Shown here one piece after another: positions 46,654 through 56,505 of a DNA stretch of 64,000 nucleotides (position 1 is its first letter; every line of letters starts with the position of its first letter). The position numbers and the translations under genes are program-made. The stretch comes from an uncultured Prevotellaceae bacterium (GTDB taxonomy: Bacteria; Bacteroidota; Bacteroidia; Bacteroidales; Bacteroidaceae). The stretch lies in contig CACZGH010000001.1 in NCBI GenBank assembly GCA_902780635.1, positions 1 to 64,000 of the forward strand, in the 5' to 3' direction. Below the pieces are notes generated by a model. The model had not been told where the DNA came from. It ran no database searches and saw nothing but the letters and a program-made list of their open reading frames with translations.

Positions 46654-49293
46654 TCAGAAAGAGAACTCGAAAGTGAATCGGATGCCATCCTTCTTGACAC
46701 CAGGCAAGTCAGTATAACTGAGACGGCGCACATAGTCTATCTCAAAGAATTTGAAGATGTTGTGGATACCGGCACGGATTTCCCAGTAAGGTCTGTTACG
46801 ATCCATCAGATAAGCGTCGTCCGGGAACATAAAGAGCACATCATCGGCGGAATTGGCGGCTAAGAACGGATTATTCTTATTGGTGAGGTGTCCCATCATA
46901 CACTTGACGCCGATGATTTCGCGCCACTTCAGTTTATGGATGAGCGGCAAGCGGTTGAAGATCTTTCCATTCAGGTCCCACGAGATGTCGGCCGAAGCGA
47001 AGCGGTCGTTGAGGAACTCCATGTTGTTCATCAAGGTGAATGTACCCGGCTCGATGATATAGGAGAGGTTGGCGGCCGGCATAATGAGCAGTGGGAAGGG
47101 CACTTTGTTCCACTGAGCACCCGCCTTGAGACGTGCGTCGATCTTGCCCCAGCTCTTCATCCAGAAGCGTTTGTAGATGCCCACTTCTGTATAGTTGTAT
47201 TTGTATTCGCCCCCAAGCACGCCATCAAAACCCATGGTGTGCATGATGGACAGCTCCGGTGCGTCGAAATTGATCGGGAGACGGTGCTGCTTAGTGTTGA
47301 CATAGGTGCGTCCAGGACAATAGACGAACCCCACCGTCATCTCCGAGGTACGTATTTTGTCGACCGGGCTTCCGTCGTACAACTTGCGGAAGGCGAGCTC
47401 ACCTGTCGGCTCATTACTCTCGAGTTTGAGGATGACATTGGTGCGGAATCCCCAGTCTGTCTCCCAGTCGTATTTCAGTTCCTGACGGTTATAGAAGTAC
47501 ATCTGGTCTACTTTCTTCCATCTGAAAGCAGTGAACACATTATCCTTGTCGGTATAGAGGAACTTGTCGGAGGGCGACATCACATCGTATGCCGAAGTGA
47601 AAGAGATGGAGTGGATGGGGAACTCGGTGGGCTGATACTCTTTCTTGTTGAAAGAATAGGTGAGTTGCGAACTGTAATAATGGTTTTTCGTGTCTTTGCC
47701 ATAGGCATAATATCCCTTCCAGAAGAGATGCGGGTGGAGGGAAGCGGTGGTCTGTCCACTCAGTCGGAAACGTATGCCGTCGACAAAGTTCTGTGACACC
47801 ACAGTGTTGACCGGTCCGATGTCGAACTTGCTCTTATGATTCGGGCCGCCCGTCTCGACAAAGTTTTCTATCAACGCCTTGGCTCCAAAGATAATATACT
47901 TGAAACCTTTGATCTGTTTGATACGCTCGACGAAGCTGTCCATCGACGACTCGCTCTTGCTCAGTTCCACCTTACGGTAGTCTTGCCAGAAGTCTTCGCC
48001 ACGCATCTTGGCGTCGGCCTCCACACGTGTGGCAGCCTTCCCCCTGAACATCTTCTTGGAGATTTCATCGAAAGCGTAGTCGTGGAGATATGTGGTACGC
48101 AACACCACGGCTTTGCTTAGAAATTTCGTCAGTGTCATCTCCACGATCATATTGTCCTCAGTGAGCACCCACTCGCCATTGTCGAGTCGGGTGTACTCCT
48201 GCTCCACCTTCATATTCTCCACGAAGTTGACGTCACTTCTCTTGGGGATGGTGAGGCTGCACTTCTTTACATGCAGCGACGAGTCGGCCAAGATAAAGAT
48301 CTCGCCACGGAAGCCGAAATCTTGCTGGTTGTTGGGCGTGAACTGCAGATGATAACACTTGTCCGTACCCACATAGACCGTATCCTCTATATAAAAGCGG
48401 TAAAAGGCCACGGCATCCTTGCCAATGGGACTGGTGAAAGGATACTGCAGCAGACGTATCTGATCATCGTAGAGGTCGACATCGGTGAAGACATCTTTGA
48501 GCAGCGTGTTAAGGATGTTTCCAGTCTCTATCAACTGGTTGACACCCTTAGAACTTTGCCCCATGATGATATCTTTCTCACTTTTTGGGTTTTTGCGGTA
48601 GATGTGCTGCGACACCGTCTCATCGACAGAAAGCGGCATGATCAGCTTGTTGTTCATCGGGCAGACCTCCACCTGGTCGAGCATCCACTGCTGCTTCCTG
48701 TTCTGCACGTCCTCTAGTTCTGCGGGGGTCACATCATTGACTGCCAGCGTGATTTTCTGATATTTCTGATACTGGTAATAGTCATAATTCTCCAGGTCGG
48801 TGCGCTTTTTGGCTGCCACCACGCGCTTCATCAGTTCCACGGCGGGGTTGTCCTTGCGGCTGTACTTGCTTTTGCGCTTCGACTTCACCACCACCTCGTC
48901 CAGTTTTTTAGCCTCCGACTTCAGACTGACGGTCAGAAAAGCAGGGGTGTCGCCTTTGATGGCCACAGTCTGCGACTTGTAGCCCACGGCCTTGACAGTC
49001 AGTGTCCAACCATTGTGCCGCTCAATCTCAAAACGTCCGTCGGCACCTGCCGCCACCGACACATGGTTGCCCTTATAGATGAGACTGGAGAAGGGGATAG
49101 AGTCGCCCGTCTCTTTGTCTATCACGATGCCTTTGAGAAGGCTCTGTGAGAAGGCAGACGTGGTGAGGAGAAGGAATGCCATCGTCAGCAGTGCCTTCAC
49201 CCAGCCTCTCCGAGAGGGAGACGGCCCTTTGACAGGACGGTTGTTTCTTCTTATAGTCAATATGTTGGTTGTATGATCCATAAAAACAGTCAT
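46654..49293 (-). CDS. DUF5686 outer-membrane barrel with carboxypeptidase-like regulatory domain
   Basis: 879 aa. Signal segment near 33-50 (ALLTMAFLLLTTSAFSQ) after a long basic N-region; an alternative start is codon 5. Residues about 52-130 are a CarboxypepD_reg-like beta-sandwich (GIVIDKETGDSIPFSSL .. VKAVGYKSQTV). Then comes the DUF5686 region with many aromatic beta strands, ending in a strand with F-E-F-S-F, a barrel-type C-terminus. Related to TonB-receptor-like proteins but without a plug. Sits 14 bases after the HAD gene, suggesting a surface step linked to that operon. Confidence 0.85.
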   Translation of the reverse strand: MTVFMDHTTNILTIRRNNRPVKGPSPSRRGWVKALLTMAFLLLTTSAFSQSLLKGIVIDKETGDSIPFSSLIYKGNHVSVAAGADGRFEIERHNGWTLTVKAVGYKSQTVAIKGDTPAFLTVSLKSEAKKLDEVVVKSKRKSKYSRKDNPAVELMKRVVAAKKRTDLENYDYYQYQKYQKITLAVNDVTPAELEDVQNRKQQWMLDQVEVCPMNNKLIMPLSVDETVSQHIYRKNPKSEKDIIMGQSSKGVNQLIETGNILNTLLKDVFTDVDLYDDQIRLLQYPFTSPIGKDAVAFYRFYIEDTVYVGTDKCYHLQFTPNNQQDFGFRGEIFILADSSLHVKKCSLTIPKRSDVNFVENMKVEQEYTRLDNGEWVLTEDNMIVEMTLTKFLSKAVVLRTTYLHDYAFDEISKKMFRGKAATRVEADAKMRGEDFWQDYRKVELSKSESSMDSFVERIKQIKGFKYIIFGAKALIENFVETGGPNHKSKFDIGPVNTVVSQNFVDGIRFRLSGQTTASLHPHLFWKGYYAYGKDTKNHYYSSQLTYSFNKKEYQPTEFPIHSISFTSAYDVMSPSDKFLYTDKDNVFTAFRWKKVDQMYFYNRQELKYDWETDWGFRTNVILKLESNEPTGELAFRKLYDGSPVDKIRTSEMTVGFVYCPGRTYVNTKQHRLPINFDAPELSIMHTMGFDGVLGGEYKYNYTEVGIYKRFWMKSWGKIDARLKAGAQWNKVPFPLLIMPAANLSYIIEPGTFTLMNNMEFLNDRFASADISWDLNGKIFNRLPLIHKLKWREIIGVKCMMGHLTNKNNPFLAANSADDVLFMFPDDAYLMDRNRPYWEIRAGIHNIFKFFEIDYVRRLSYTDLPGVKKDGIRFTFEFSF

Positions 49294-49307
49294 AAGCGAA
49301 TGATCGT

Positions 49308-50015
49308 TTATAAGTAAACTTCTATGAGTTGCTGCAGTTGTGTGATGACCAGTTCGGGCACGGTGGCATCATTTTCCTCATCCGTCCAACCCTCGCCTTT
49401 GAACCAAACGGCACGGCATCCCGCCTTGATGGCAGGAAGGATATCTTTGGTGAAGCTGTCGCCCACAACGACCACGTCTGATGCATTCATCTCCAGTGCC
49501 TCGACACCCATGGTGAAGATGGCTGGGTCGGGCTTACGCACCCCCACCACCGCCGATTCTATGACGGTCTTGAACAGCCCTGAGAGCTGAAACTCCTCCA
49601 GCACCACATGGATGTTGCCGTAGAAGTTGCTCACCAGCACCAGTGGATAATGCGCCGCCAAAAGCGTGAGCACCTGTCTGCTCTGTGCAACCGTCCTTTT
49701 CACCTCGCCGTACAGATCTTCAAGTACAGCCGACTGCCAACTGTCTACATCGCCCGTGAGCAACTTTTGCTCACAGAGGTATTCCATCTCGATGCGCAGC
49801 TTCACTTGCAGCGTCTTATGGAAAGTGTACGACGACTGGATGATGGGGTTGCGCCCCAGAGTACGCTCCGCATAGACATAGGCGTCGCGGAAGTCATTTT
49901 CCTTGACGGGCACCCCCACCCGTTGGTAGGCATGCCATATCATCTTGCCCCAATGGCAGCCCTGTGTGTCGAGGGTGCCGCCATAGTCGAATATAAATCC
50001 TTTGGGTCGTATCAT
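49308..50015 (-). CDS. HAD-superfamily phosphatase
   Basis: 235 aa HAD hydrolase. Motif I is FDYGGTLD: the nucleophile Asp is kept, but the usual second Asp (DxD) is Gly. Motif II is VLVSNFYG, motif III the KPDP lysine (VGVRKPDP), and motif IV VVVGDSFTKD. The cap is helical (subclass I). The start overlaps the CDP-alcohol phosphatidyltransferase stop by 4 bases (ATGA), so a phosphatase step after head-group transfer is a natural reading. Confidence 0.88.
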   Translation of the reverse strand: MIRPKGFIFDYGGTLDTQGCHWGKMIWHAYQRVGVPVKENDFRDAYVYAERTLGRNPIIQSSYTFHKTLQVKLRIEMEYLCEQKLLTGDVDSWQSAVLEDLYGEVKRTVAQSRQVLTLLAAHYPLVLVSNFYGNIHVVLEEFQLSGLFKTVIESAVVGVRKPDPAIFTMGVEALEMNASDVVVVGDSFTKDILPAIKAGCRAVWFKGEGWTDEENDATVPELVITQLQQLIEVYL

Positions 50016-51016
50016 TGTGCAGGTGACAGATATTTCGTGAAAATGTTTTTGCAGAGCGTCTCATGGCTCTTGTGCATATGGACATACAGGCAACTCAGCA
50101 CCACTATCTCAAAGAGTGGGAAGATCCACGGCTGGTTGATGAGACAAGCGATATAGAGACAGATGGCCCTGGTGTTGAACGTGAGCAGATTGGTGTATTT
50201 CATCAACGGGCGACTTCCACTGAGGAAATTCTCCCGCAGGTCGGAAGGCAGGTTCTCAGCGTCGCCATAACGTTCGAGGAGGTTGTGATACAATCTCTGA
50301 AATTCCGGCGTACGTTTCTCCTGACTCTTGCAGTAATTGGCGTAGTTGTAGTAAAACAACTTATAGAACAGCCGTGCATACCACGGTCCTTCCTTGGGCA
50401 GATGCTCATAGATGTCTCTCTGCTGGCGGTAAGTGTCGAGCTCGCTGCCTGACTTTCCTTTGAGGAACCACAGATGGATCTGCCGGTAGTAGTCAGCGAG
50501 TGAGGCCTGTGGTGAATGGCCGAAGATACCTGCGATAACGCACAGGGCCCAGATGCCCAGTCCCCACCGTATGTCTGTATACGGCATGCACTGGTCTTGA
50601 AGACGGATGGCAATGGCGCAGTAGATGACAAAGAAACAGATGTCGCCGGAGAAGCCGTCGAGCACTCTCCCCACCAGGGTTTTCTTGCCTGTGAGACGTG
50701 CCATCTGCCCATCGGTGGAGTCACCGAAGTTGGACAGCATCATCAGCAACACAGCCGCTATGTTATGACCTAAGTCGGGATATCCAAACATCACGCCAGC
50801 CACAATGCCCAGGAAAATGGACACGACCGTCACCACAGTGGGATGAACGCTGAAACGCATCCAAGCCAACGCGAAGACCAGTCCGATGGGACGTGTGAAA
50901 TGCACATCGAGCCACTCCTCAGTGTCATCCGATTTGAAAGACACACGGAGCATCTCTTTAAAACTCATGTGCGATACTTTTTGATAGTCGCTTGTTTTTG
51001 TTTTTGTTGTTTGCAT
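50012..51016 (-). CDS. CDP-alcohol phosphatidyltransferase-family membrane enzyme
   Basis: 334 aa. The family motif D-x2-DG-x2-AR-x8-G-x3-D-x3-D is fully present (DSTDGQMAR, then VGRVLDGFSGD) near residues 94-121. Several TM segments (about 45-70, 75-92, 120-140, 160-180 and a C-terminal pair near 285-320). Transfers an alcohol head group from or to a CDP-activated lipid or alcohol. It is longer than PgsA/PssA, with a soluble insert. Between an ATP-grasp gene (4-base gap) and a HAD phosphatase (4-base overlap). Resembles inositol-phosphate or other polyol-phosphate lipid synthases, but no inositol-phosphate synthase is in the window. Confidence 0.85.
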   Translation of the reverse strand: MQTTKTKTSDYQKVSHMSFKEMLRVSFKSDDTEEWLDVHFTRPIGLVFALAWMRFSVHPTVVTVVSIFLGIVAGVMFGYPDLGHNIAAVLLMMLSNFGDSTDGQMARLTGKKTLVGRVLDGFSGDICFFVIYCAIAIRLQDQCMPYTDIRWGLGIWALCVIAGIFGHSPQASLADYYRQIHLWFLKGKSGSELDTYRQQRDIYEHLPKEGPWYARLFYKLFYYNYANYCKSQEKRTPEFQRLYHNLLERYGDAENLPSDLRENFLSGSRPLMKYTNLLTFNTRAICLYIACLINQPWIFPLFEIVVLSCLYVHMHKSHETLCKNIFTKYLSPAQ

Positions 51017-51020
51017 TTTG

Positions 51021-51818
51021 CTATTCGCTTTTTGCTTTTAGACGTCTGACCAGACGGGCGATGGCCTCGGCAGCCTGTTCACGACAGCGAGAGAAACTAG
51101 GCCAGTCGTTGAAATCGATGATACGGAATTCTCCCTCGGGCGTGATGATACAGTCGCCGCCATAGATGTCTATCCCCACCAGCGAGGCCAGCCTCACGAC
51201 AGTCTCCTGCAGGGCGGTCTGGTCATAGATGTAATAATGCGGTGCGCCATTGCGCCGCTCGTCGCCAAACTTCGTCATACCATCAACCGTGGGATAGAAA
51301 GTCTGGAAAAAGTCCTCTCCCACTCCATAAAACTTCACCAAGTCGCCAGGCACGTGCGCGCTGACCACCAGGTCTTGAATTCCCCTTGCAAGGAAGTCTG
51401 CCTTGACACGACAGAGCATCTCCTCATCGGCGGCATAGACCACATCTTGTGCCGACTGTGCGGCGGCATCGCCACGTTTCACCCAGTAGCCGTATGAGCC
51501 CGTGTCCGCTGGCATGGGGATGCCGTTGGCTCTCATCACTTCTTGTAAACGCGACCTTGAGCATTGCTCCAGGCCATAGCCGCTGTTGAGCACCAAGGCC
51601 CCAGCGTCCTGCTGGCGTTTCAGGTATTCGATGGTGGCAGGCAGCCGCCCCATCGACAGCCACACGTCAGCCGATCCCTCTATCTTTTCTTCGGGCAGGA
51701 TCGTCACCTCCTCTCCTTGCTGTGCCATTTTGTCTGCCACAGCACGCAGGATGGCCGTGTCCTTTTCCACCGAGTTGGGTGAGAAGCATTCCTTGCGTTT
51801 GACAGCTACGATCTTCAT
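51021..51818 (-). CDS. ATP-grasp-like ligase
   Basis: 265 aa. C-terminal GIDIYGGDCIITPEGEFRIIDFNDWPSFSRCR (key residues D, the second D in IIDFND, and N) fits the metal/ATP-binding end of the ATP-grasp fold as in RimK-like ligases. The N-terminal third has a Rossmann-like start (MKIVAVKRKECFSPNS) and a central VKADF lysine region. Likely joins a carboxylate to an amine or activates a small molecule. Overlaps the nucleotidyltransferase gene by 4 bases. Substrate not recognised. Confidence 0.72.
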   Translation of the reverse strand: MKIVAVKRKECFSPNSVEKDTAILRAVADKMAQQGEEVTILPEEKIEGSADVWLSMGRLPATIEYLKRQQDAGALVLNSGYGLEQCSRSRLQEVMRANGIPMPADTGSYGYWVKRGDAAAQSAQDVVYAADEEMLCRVKADFLARGIQDLVVSAHVPGDLVKFYGVGEDFFQTFYPTVDGMTKFGDERRNGAPHYYIYDQTALQETVVRLASLVGIDIYGGDCIITPEGEFRIIDFNDWPSFSRCREQAAEAIARLVRRLKAKSE

Positions 51819-52546
51819 ACAGATGCAGGATGAAGGAATACTTCCGCCTTGGCGATATCAGAGACATGGTCGATGTCGAGCACCTTGCTGAAAGGATAAG
51901 CCTTCAGCCGCTGCCCCTCAGCCACCAACGCCCGCTGGAAGTTGCGCATACGACTCTCACCACGACTCATACACCCCTTCAGTGTTTGTATCGCAGCGGG
52001 AGTGAGGCCATAGATACCACCTGAGATGTATCTGCATCCATGAGGCTCATCGTAGAAACCACTGATTTCGTCATGTGAATCCACACCAACGTAGAGCGGG
52101 CTCTCGTCATCGATGAAATCGGTCACTCCCATCATACCCGCACATTGGCCATCATTCAAAAGTTGCTGAAAAGCCTTGATATAGGTAGCAAACTCCTGCT
52201 CAGAGAAGATGGTGTCGACGGTTGTCATACAAAACGGTGCGTCGGCCAAGAATGGACTCAACTCGAAAAAGCTGTGCATCGAGCTGGGCGTCGATTTCAC
52301 CACCATACTGAGTGGCACTTTCTGGCCATTCAGTCCGTGCTGTTGGATGTGGTGCAGATGCTGGCTCACAAGGGGTGTGAGGTCGTTGCAGATCACAGCA
52401 ATCCCCGTGGCGTCATTTTGCATAAAGATGCGTATGAGCCGGTCGATGAGGTGTTCCCCATCCACAGTCACCAGTGGTTTGGGCATTTGCAGCCCCTCTT
52501 TTGCGAGCCGCGAGCCCTCTCCAGCCGCAATGATTGCATATCTCAT
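51815..52546 (-). CDS. Sugar/alcohol-phosphate nucleotidyltransferase
   Basis: 243 aa from the ATG at 52546 (MRYAIIAAGEGSRL). The NTP-transferase signature AAGEGSRLAKEG..MPKPLV lies at the N-terminus, with TTVDTIF as the usual metal-binding Asp region. The fold matches GlmU/MobA-like cytidylyl- or uridylyltransferases, so it would make an NDP- or CDP-activated alcohol. The start at 52576 is rejected because it lies in the promoter. First gene of the operon; its product could feed the CDP-alcohol phosphatidyltransferase. Confidence 0.82.
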   Translation of the reverse strand: MRYAIIAAGEGSRLAKEGLQMPKPLVTVDGEHLIDRLIRIFMQNDATGIAVICNDLTPLVSQHLHHIQQHGLNGQKVPLSMVVKSTPSSMHSFFELSPFLADAPFCMTTVDTIFSEQEFATYIKAFQQLLNDGQCAGMMGVTDFIDDESPLYVGVDSHDEISGFYDEPHGCRYISGGIYGLTPAAIQTLKGCMSRGESRMRNFQRALVAEGQRLKAYPFSKVLDIDHVSDIAKAEVFLHPASV

Positions 52547-52573
52547 GTTTACCTTTTCTTTGCGTTCAATCTG

Positions 52574-52581
52574 CAAAAGTA
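52574..52581 (-). promoter_or_regulatory. -7 box of the nucleotidyltransferase operon
   Basis: TACTTTTG on the minus strand, about 28 bases before the ATG. It would drive 52546 down to 46142. Confidence 0.62.
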
Positions 52582-52645
52582 CAAAAAAAGAGCGACAATG
52601 AAAAGGAATTTGAGAAGATTAACGCAGAAATAATCCCCACCCGAC

Positions 52646-53077
52646 TCAGAATGTGCACATGCCATCCCAGCAGGCCATGTCCTTGCGCACATATCCTACC
52701 ATGCCATCAATCTTGATCTTGTACCAGCCTTTGACCAGTCCAAGGCAGGGATAGCAGTCGGGCACGCCGTCGAACTCTGGGATTTTGGCCACCACGGCAT
52801 ACTTGAGAGAAGGTCCCTTCCTCACGTTGATGTTACCCTTCCGTTCCTGATTGCGATAGACGATGCCCTGCCCCTTGACAGCGCTGAAGGTGACGACTCT
52901 CAATCCCGCTTTGGGAACTTCGTAAGTATCCTGCACATCGACGGTGTATGAATTGGCGTTTGTCCGGACATACCGTCCCTCCACTTCGCCATCTTTTCCG
53001 ACAACCATTTTCATGCTCTGTGCGCTCATGGCAGCACAACAAGCTAGGCATACAAGCCCGGTTATAACTCTTTTCAT
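52646..53077 (-). CDS. Secreted SH3-like domain protein
   Basis: 143 aa. Signal peptide ending AAMSAQ. The C-terminal half is a bacterial SH3-like fold: NINVRKGPSLKYAVVAKI then KGWYKIKIDGMVGYVRKDM, where the NVRxGPS and GYV positions are diagnostic. Such domains bind peptidoglycan or other ligands in the periplasm. It ends 99 bases before the nucleotidyltransferase start, so it may be a separate transcript. Confidence 0.82.
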   Translation of the reverse strand: MKRVITGLVCLACCAAMSAQSMKMVVGKDGEVEGRYVRTNANSYTVDVQDTYEVPKAGLRVVTFSAVKGQGIVYRNQERKGNINVRKGPSLKYAVVAKIPEFDGVPDCYPCLGLVKGWYKIKIDGMVGYVRKDMACWDGMCTF

Positions 53078-53142
53078 CGTTTGTCTGTTTTCAAATACCT
53101 AAATTATATTTTCCTTTGCCCCCTCGGAGATCATTGGATGTG

Positions 53143-53174
53143 TAAAGGTAAGCATAAAGATGGAAACAATCAAA
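53143..53174 (-). promoter_or_regulatory. Promoter of the SH3-like gene
   Basis: Minus strand TTTG (53171-53174), 20 bases, TACCTTTA (53143-53150), one base off consensus. Confidence 0.55.
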
Positions 53175-53222
53175 TATGAGGCTACATTTTTCCCTTTTTC
53201 TGGTAAAAAAAGAAATTTTCAT

Positions 53223-53253
53223 TTTGTTCTCCGCCCGACTATTCGTATCTTTG
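53223..53253 (+). promoter_or_regulatory. Promoter of the 169-aa secreted protein gene
   Basis: TTTG (53223-53226), 19 bases, TATCTTTG (53246-53253). The ATG follows 20 bases later. Confidence 0.8.
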
Positions 53254-53272
53254 GCACCAAAAAGCAACAATT

Positions 53273-53782
53273 ATGGATAATAGACTATTGATTACGTTGG
53301 TTGTCGTATTCATGATGGCTACAGCCACTTGCCTCTCCACATGCCATGCGGGCAACCATGGCTTGCTGGGCAAGAGACGCCCCATCAAAAAAGAAACAAC
53401 CGCCATCCACTACTCCATGCACACCAACTCAGGTATCGCTGTGCAGACAGATTATGACATCACGCCCGACTCCATCACCTGGCTATATAGGGACCGCCGT
53501 AATGGCTTCATCCTCCGCGACGTAGTGAAATACGACCACAAAGACTACGATGCCCTGATCGATACACTGTCGCAGGTGGCCTTCAAGGTGCGCCATGTCA
53601 AAAGCGACATTTCAAGGGGTGGAGGTGGTTATGCCTATTCCTTCTTTGACAGCAAAGGCAAATACCTCGGCTATGGCGCTGTCAACAACATCGCCTCTGG
53701 CGACAACGAGACTGCCGAGGAAGCCATCAGCCAATTCCTCTACACCCACCGCACTGCCGGCGAACAAGCAGTGAAGGATTAG
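53273..53782 (+). CDS. Hypothetical secreted protein
   Basis: 169 aa. A hydrophobic N-terminal segment (about 5-24) serves as signal or anchor; TCLSTC may be a lipobox-like site but is not convincing. The rest is mixed alpha/beta with repeated Asp/Tyr (TPDSITWLYRDRRNGF, HKDYDALIDTLSQVAFKV) and a GGGGYAYSFFDSKGKYLGYG hairpin. No family recognised. Confidence 0.65.
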   Translation: MDNRLLITLVVVFMMATATCLSTCHAGNHGLLGKRRPIKKETTAIHYSMHTNSGIAVQTDYDITPDSITWLYRDRRNGFILRDVVKYDHKDYDALIDTLSQVAFKVRHVKSDISRGGGGYAYSFFDSKGKYLGYGAVNNIASGDNETAEEAISQFLYTHRTAGEQAVKD

Positions 53783-53830
53783 TGCCGTATAGGTTACAGT
53801 GACACAAGTGTTACCCTCATCTCCCCATGA

Positions 53831-54673
53831 TTATTTCATTCCTGTCCGGCTACTGAAGTTGATACGGACACCGTTGTCGTCAACCATCATGTCATTGCCT
53901 CCGTTGTTTCCGTTGCTGACTGTCGGCTTACGCTCCCCGTCCAGTATCTCGCGGCACATGTTTTTAATATCGGTAACACGCTGGAGCGTCTCCAAATTGT
54001 CGCCACTGTAATGTCCTGGAAAGAGGAAATGGATGTCATTCTTCTTCATATAGTTCTCTATCCTCTCGGAAGTGTACATGACGGTCGACAGGTTGATGAA
54101 CACCAGCAGATTGGTAGAGCCAAAAGCATCACCACTGAATCCATAGTGTCTTGCTTTATCAAAGAAAGTAGTGCTTCCTGCAGTATGGCCTGGGGTGAAG
54201 ATGACCTCTATCTCACGGCCGCCAAGGTCTATCACTTCACCGTCATGTAGATACTTGATCTGACCCTTGTAGTTACGCAAATTAATCGGCACGATAGGCA
54301 TGTCGCCTGCATTCAGATAGACTTCTGGGAAGGGCCCCACCCCACCCACATGGTCACCATGGGCATGGGTTGCCATCATGGTGACAGGTTTGGAAGTAAT
54401 CTTTGCCACAATTTTGTCAAGCCCGGGTATGTATGTCCCCGCATCAATCAGGAGAGCACGCTCATTGCCCTCAACGATGTAGAGCGATTCATTATACACT
54501 CTATGCCCGTTGCCTATCCATGTATGCTCATCCAATTGGCGAAACACCACTTCATCATCCTGATAAACCACTTTGCCGCGAAGGTCACGGCTGTTGATAT
54601 CTGTTCCCTGCGCCTCAACCATATACGGCATCAGGCATAGCAGCATAGCTGCAAAAAAACTATACGCTTTCAT
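53831..54673 (-). CDS. Secreted metallo-beta-lactamase-fold hydrolase
   Basis: 280 aa with a signal peptide (ending YMVEAQ). The MBL zinc motif THAHGDHVGG lies near 101, followed by TPGHTAGSTT, SGDAFG and LFPGHYSGD: the usual HxHxDH, H, D and H ligands are all present. The sequence fits the general glyoxalase-II-like/beta-lactamase-fold group and shows no specific sign of being a beta-lactamase. Own promoter at 54753-54760. Substrate unknown. Confidence 0.87.
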   Translation of the reverse strand: MKAYSFFAAMLLCLMPYMVEAQGTDINSRDLRGKVVYQDDEVVFRQLDEHTWIGNGHRVYNESLYIVEGNERALLIDAGTYIPGLDKIVAKITSKPVTMMATHAHGDHVGGVGPFPEVYLNAGDMPIVPINLRNYKGQIKYLHDGEVIDLGGREIEVIFTPGHTAGSTTFFDKARHYGFSGDAFGSTNLLVFINLSTVMYTSERIENYMKKNDIHFLFPGHYSGDNLETLQRVTDIKNMCREILDGERKPTVSNGNNGGNDMMVDDNGVRINFSSRTGMK

Positions 54674-54752
54674 ATTTATAATGGTTTTGTTTGTTATTCA
54701 AGTATATCATTCGCTCGACTTGAATCATTGATCGATCTGCTCGTTTGCACCA

Positions 54753-54760
54753 CAAATATA
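54753..54760 (-). promoter_or_regulatory. -7 box of the MBL-fold gene
   Basis: TATATTTG on the minus strand, about 80 bases before the ATG. Confidence 0.55.
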
Positions 54761-54856
54761 ATGGATTTTGATGAGAACCTCATCTTTTTAATGTTTTTCT
54801 TTTGCGGAAAGAAAAGAAAAGCCTTTGTTTTTGTTGTCAGGATGGGATTAAATATG

Positions 54857-54864
54857 TAATTTTG
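54857..54864 (+). promoter_or_regulatory. -7 box before the 112-aa protein gene
   Basis: TAATTTTG. The upstream TTTG is at 54830-54833, with a spacing of 23 that is longer than usual. Confidence 0.5.
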
Positions 54865-54944
54865 TAGAAACAAGCGGAAAACAAGCTCAACAATTATCGG
54901 GCACTTGTGTTTCCAAACGACCCAAACGATTGAGAGAAAAAAGA

Positions 54945-55283
54945 ATGACACTAAGACAACTCATACAATCCTTCAATCCAAACGAATTTCAGAACCATGC
55001 GCTCTTTTGGCAACTGAAGGACATCAAGCCAGAATATGGGGCAAACATTCGCATCAAGGTACGTAAGAATGGCGACACCATCAGTGTGACCAATGTGCAT
55101 GTCGGCTCACTCGGTGACATCGTGGCAAGTCCCATTGATGTGGCTGACGGTTTGCACCTGACAGACGAAGAACTGTTGAAGGCCATTCTTGACGAAATGT
55201 CCAACGAAGGCTTCACAGAGGCAGACGCAGCGGTGTTCTGGGACGACATGACAGACTTGCAGAAAGCGAAGATCGTCAGGTAA
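54945..55283 (+). CDS. Hypothetical small cytoplasmic protein
   Basis: 112 aa from MTLRQLIQSFNPNEF; a start five codons earlier is possible. Acidic, no signal or TM segment. It has a helix-strand pattern with IRIKVRKNGDTISVTNVHVG and an acidic helical C-terminus. No family recognised. The 127-bp gap to the esterase gene carries no clear terminator, so they could share a transcript. Confidence 0.6.
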   Translation: MTLRQLIQSFNPNEFQNHALFWQLKDIKPEYGANIRIKVRKNGDTISVTNVHVGSLGDIVASPIDVADGLHLTDEELLKAILDEMSNEGFTEADAAVFWDDMTDLQKAKIVR

Positions 55284-55398
55284 TGAAATCCTCATGCCTA
55301 ACAGGGTAAAGTGAGTATTCGTAAAAAAATTGATTGAACACATCTTAAACTTTACCTACAAAACTTCATCTAATCAGTAACGTTGTTTTCCTAATTAA

Positions 55399-56289
<891 letters not shown>

Positions 56290-56457
56290 CTCAACTTTCG
56301 CAAGTTGAGAGGAGTTCAGAAGTTACAGAAGTTCAGGAGTTCAGACATTACCACAGCAAACGACCATTGAGCATGACGATGTGAATTCGGGCTATTGTCT
56401 GAACTCCTGCAACTCCTGAACTCCTGAACTACAAGAAGTTGAGTGAAAGCGAAACTT
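56290..56457. repeat. MITE-like inverted-repeat element, copy 2
   Basis: Begins CTCAACTTTCGCAAGTTGAG, then AGTTCAG units, a core TGGTAATGTCTGAACTC in reverse, a spacer, complementary CTGAACTCCTGAACT units, and the end GTTGAGTGAAAGCGAAACTT. Related to 29666-29810, but the central GTGGTAATGTCTGAAC block is inverted relative to that copy. No ORF inside. Confidence 0.75.
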
Positions 56458-56505
56458 AAATAAATAATCATCTCGACTTTCATCAGCCATTTCCCATCAG
56501 CAGCC

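Noticed and set aside
53831-54673. Metallo-beta-lactamase as an antibiotic-resistance gene
   Set aside because: Only the general MBL fold motifs are seen; context and sequence do not point to beta-lactam hydrolysis.
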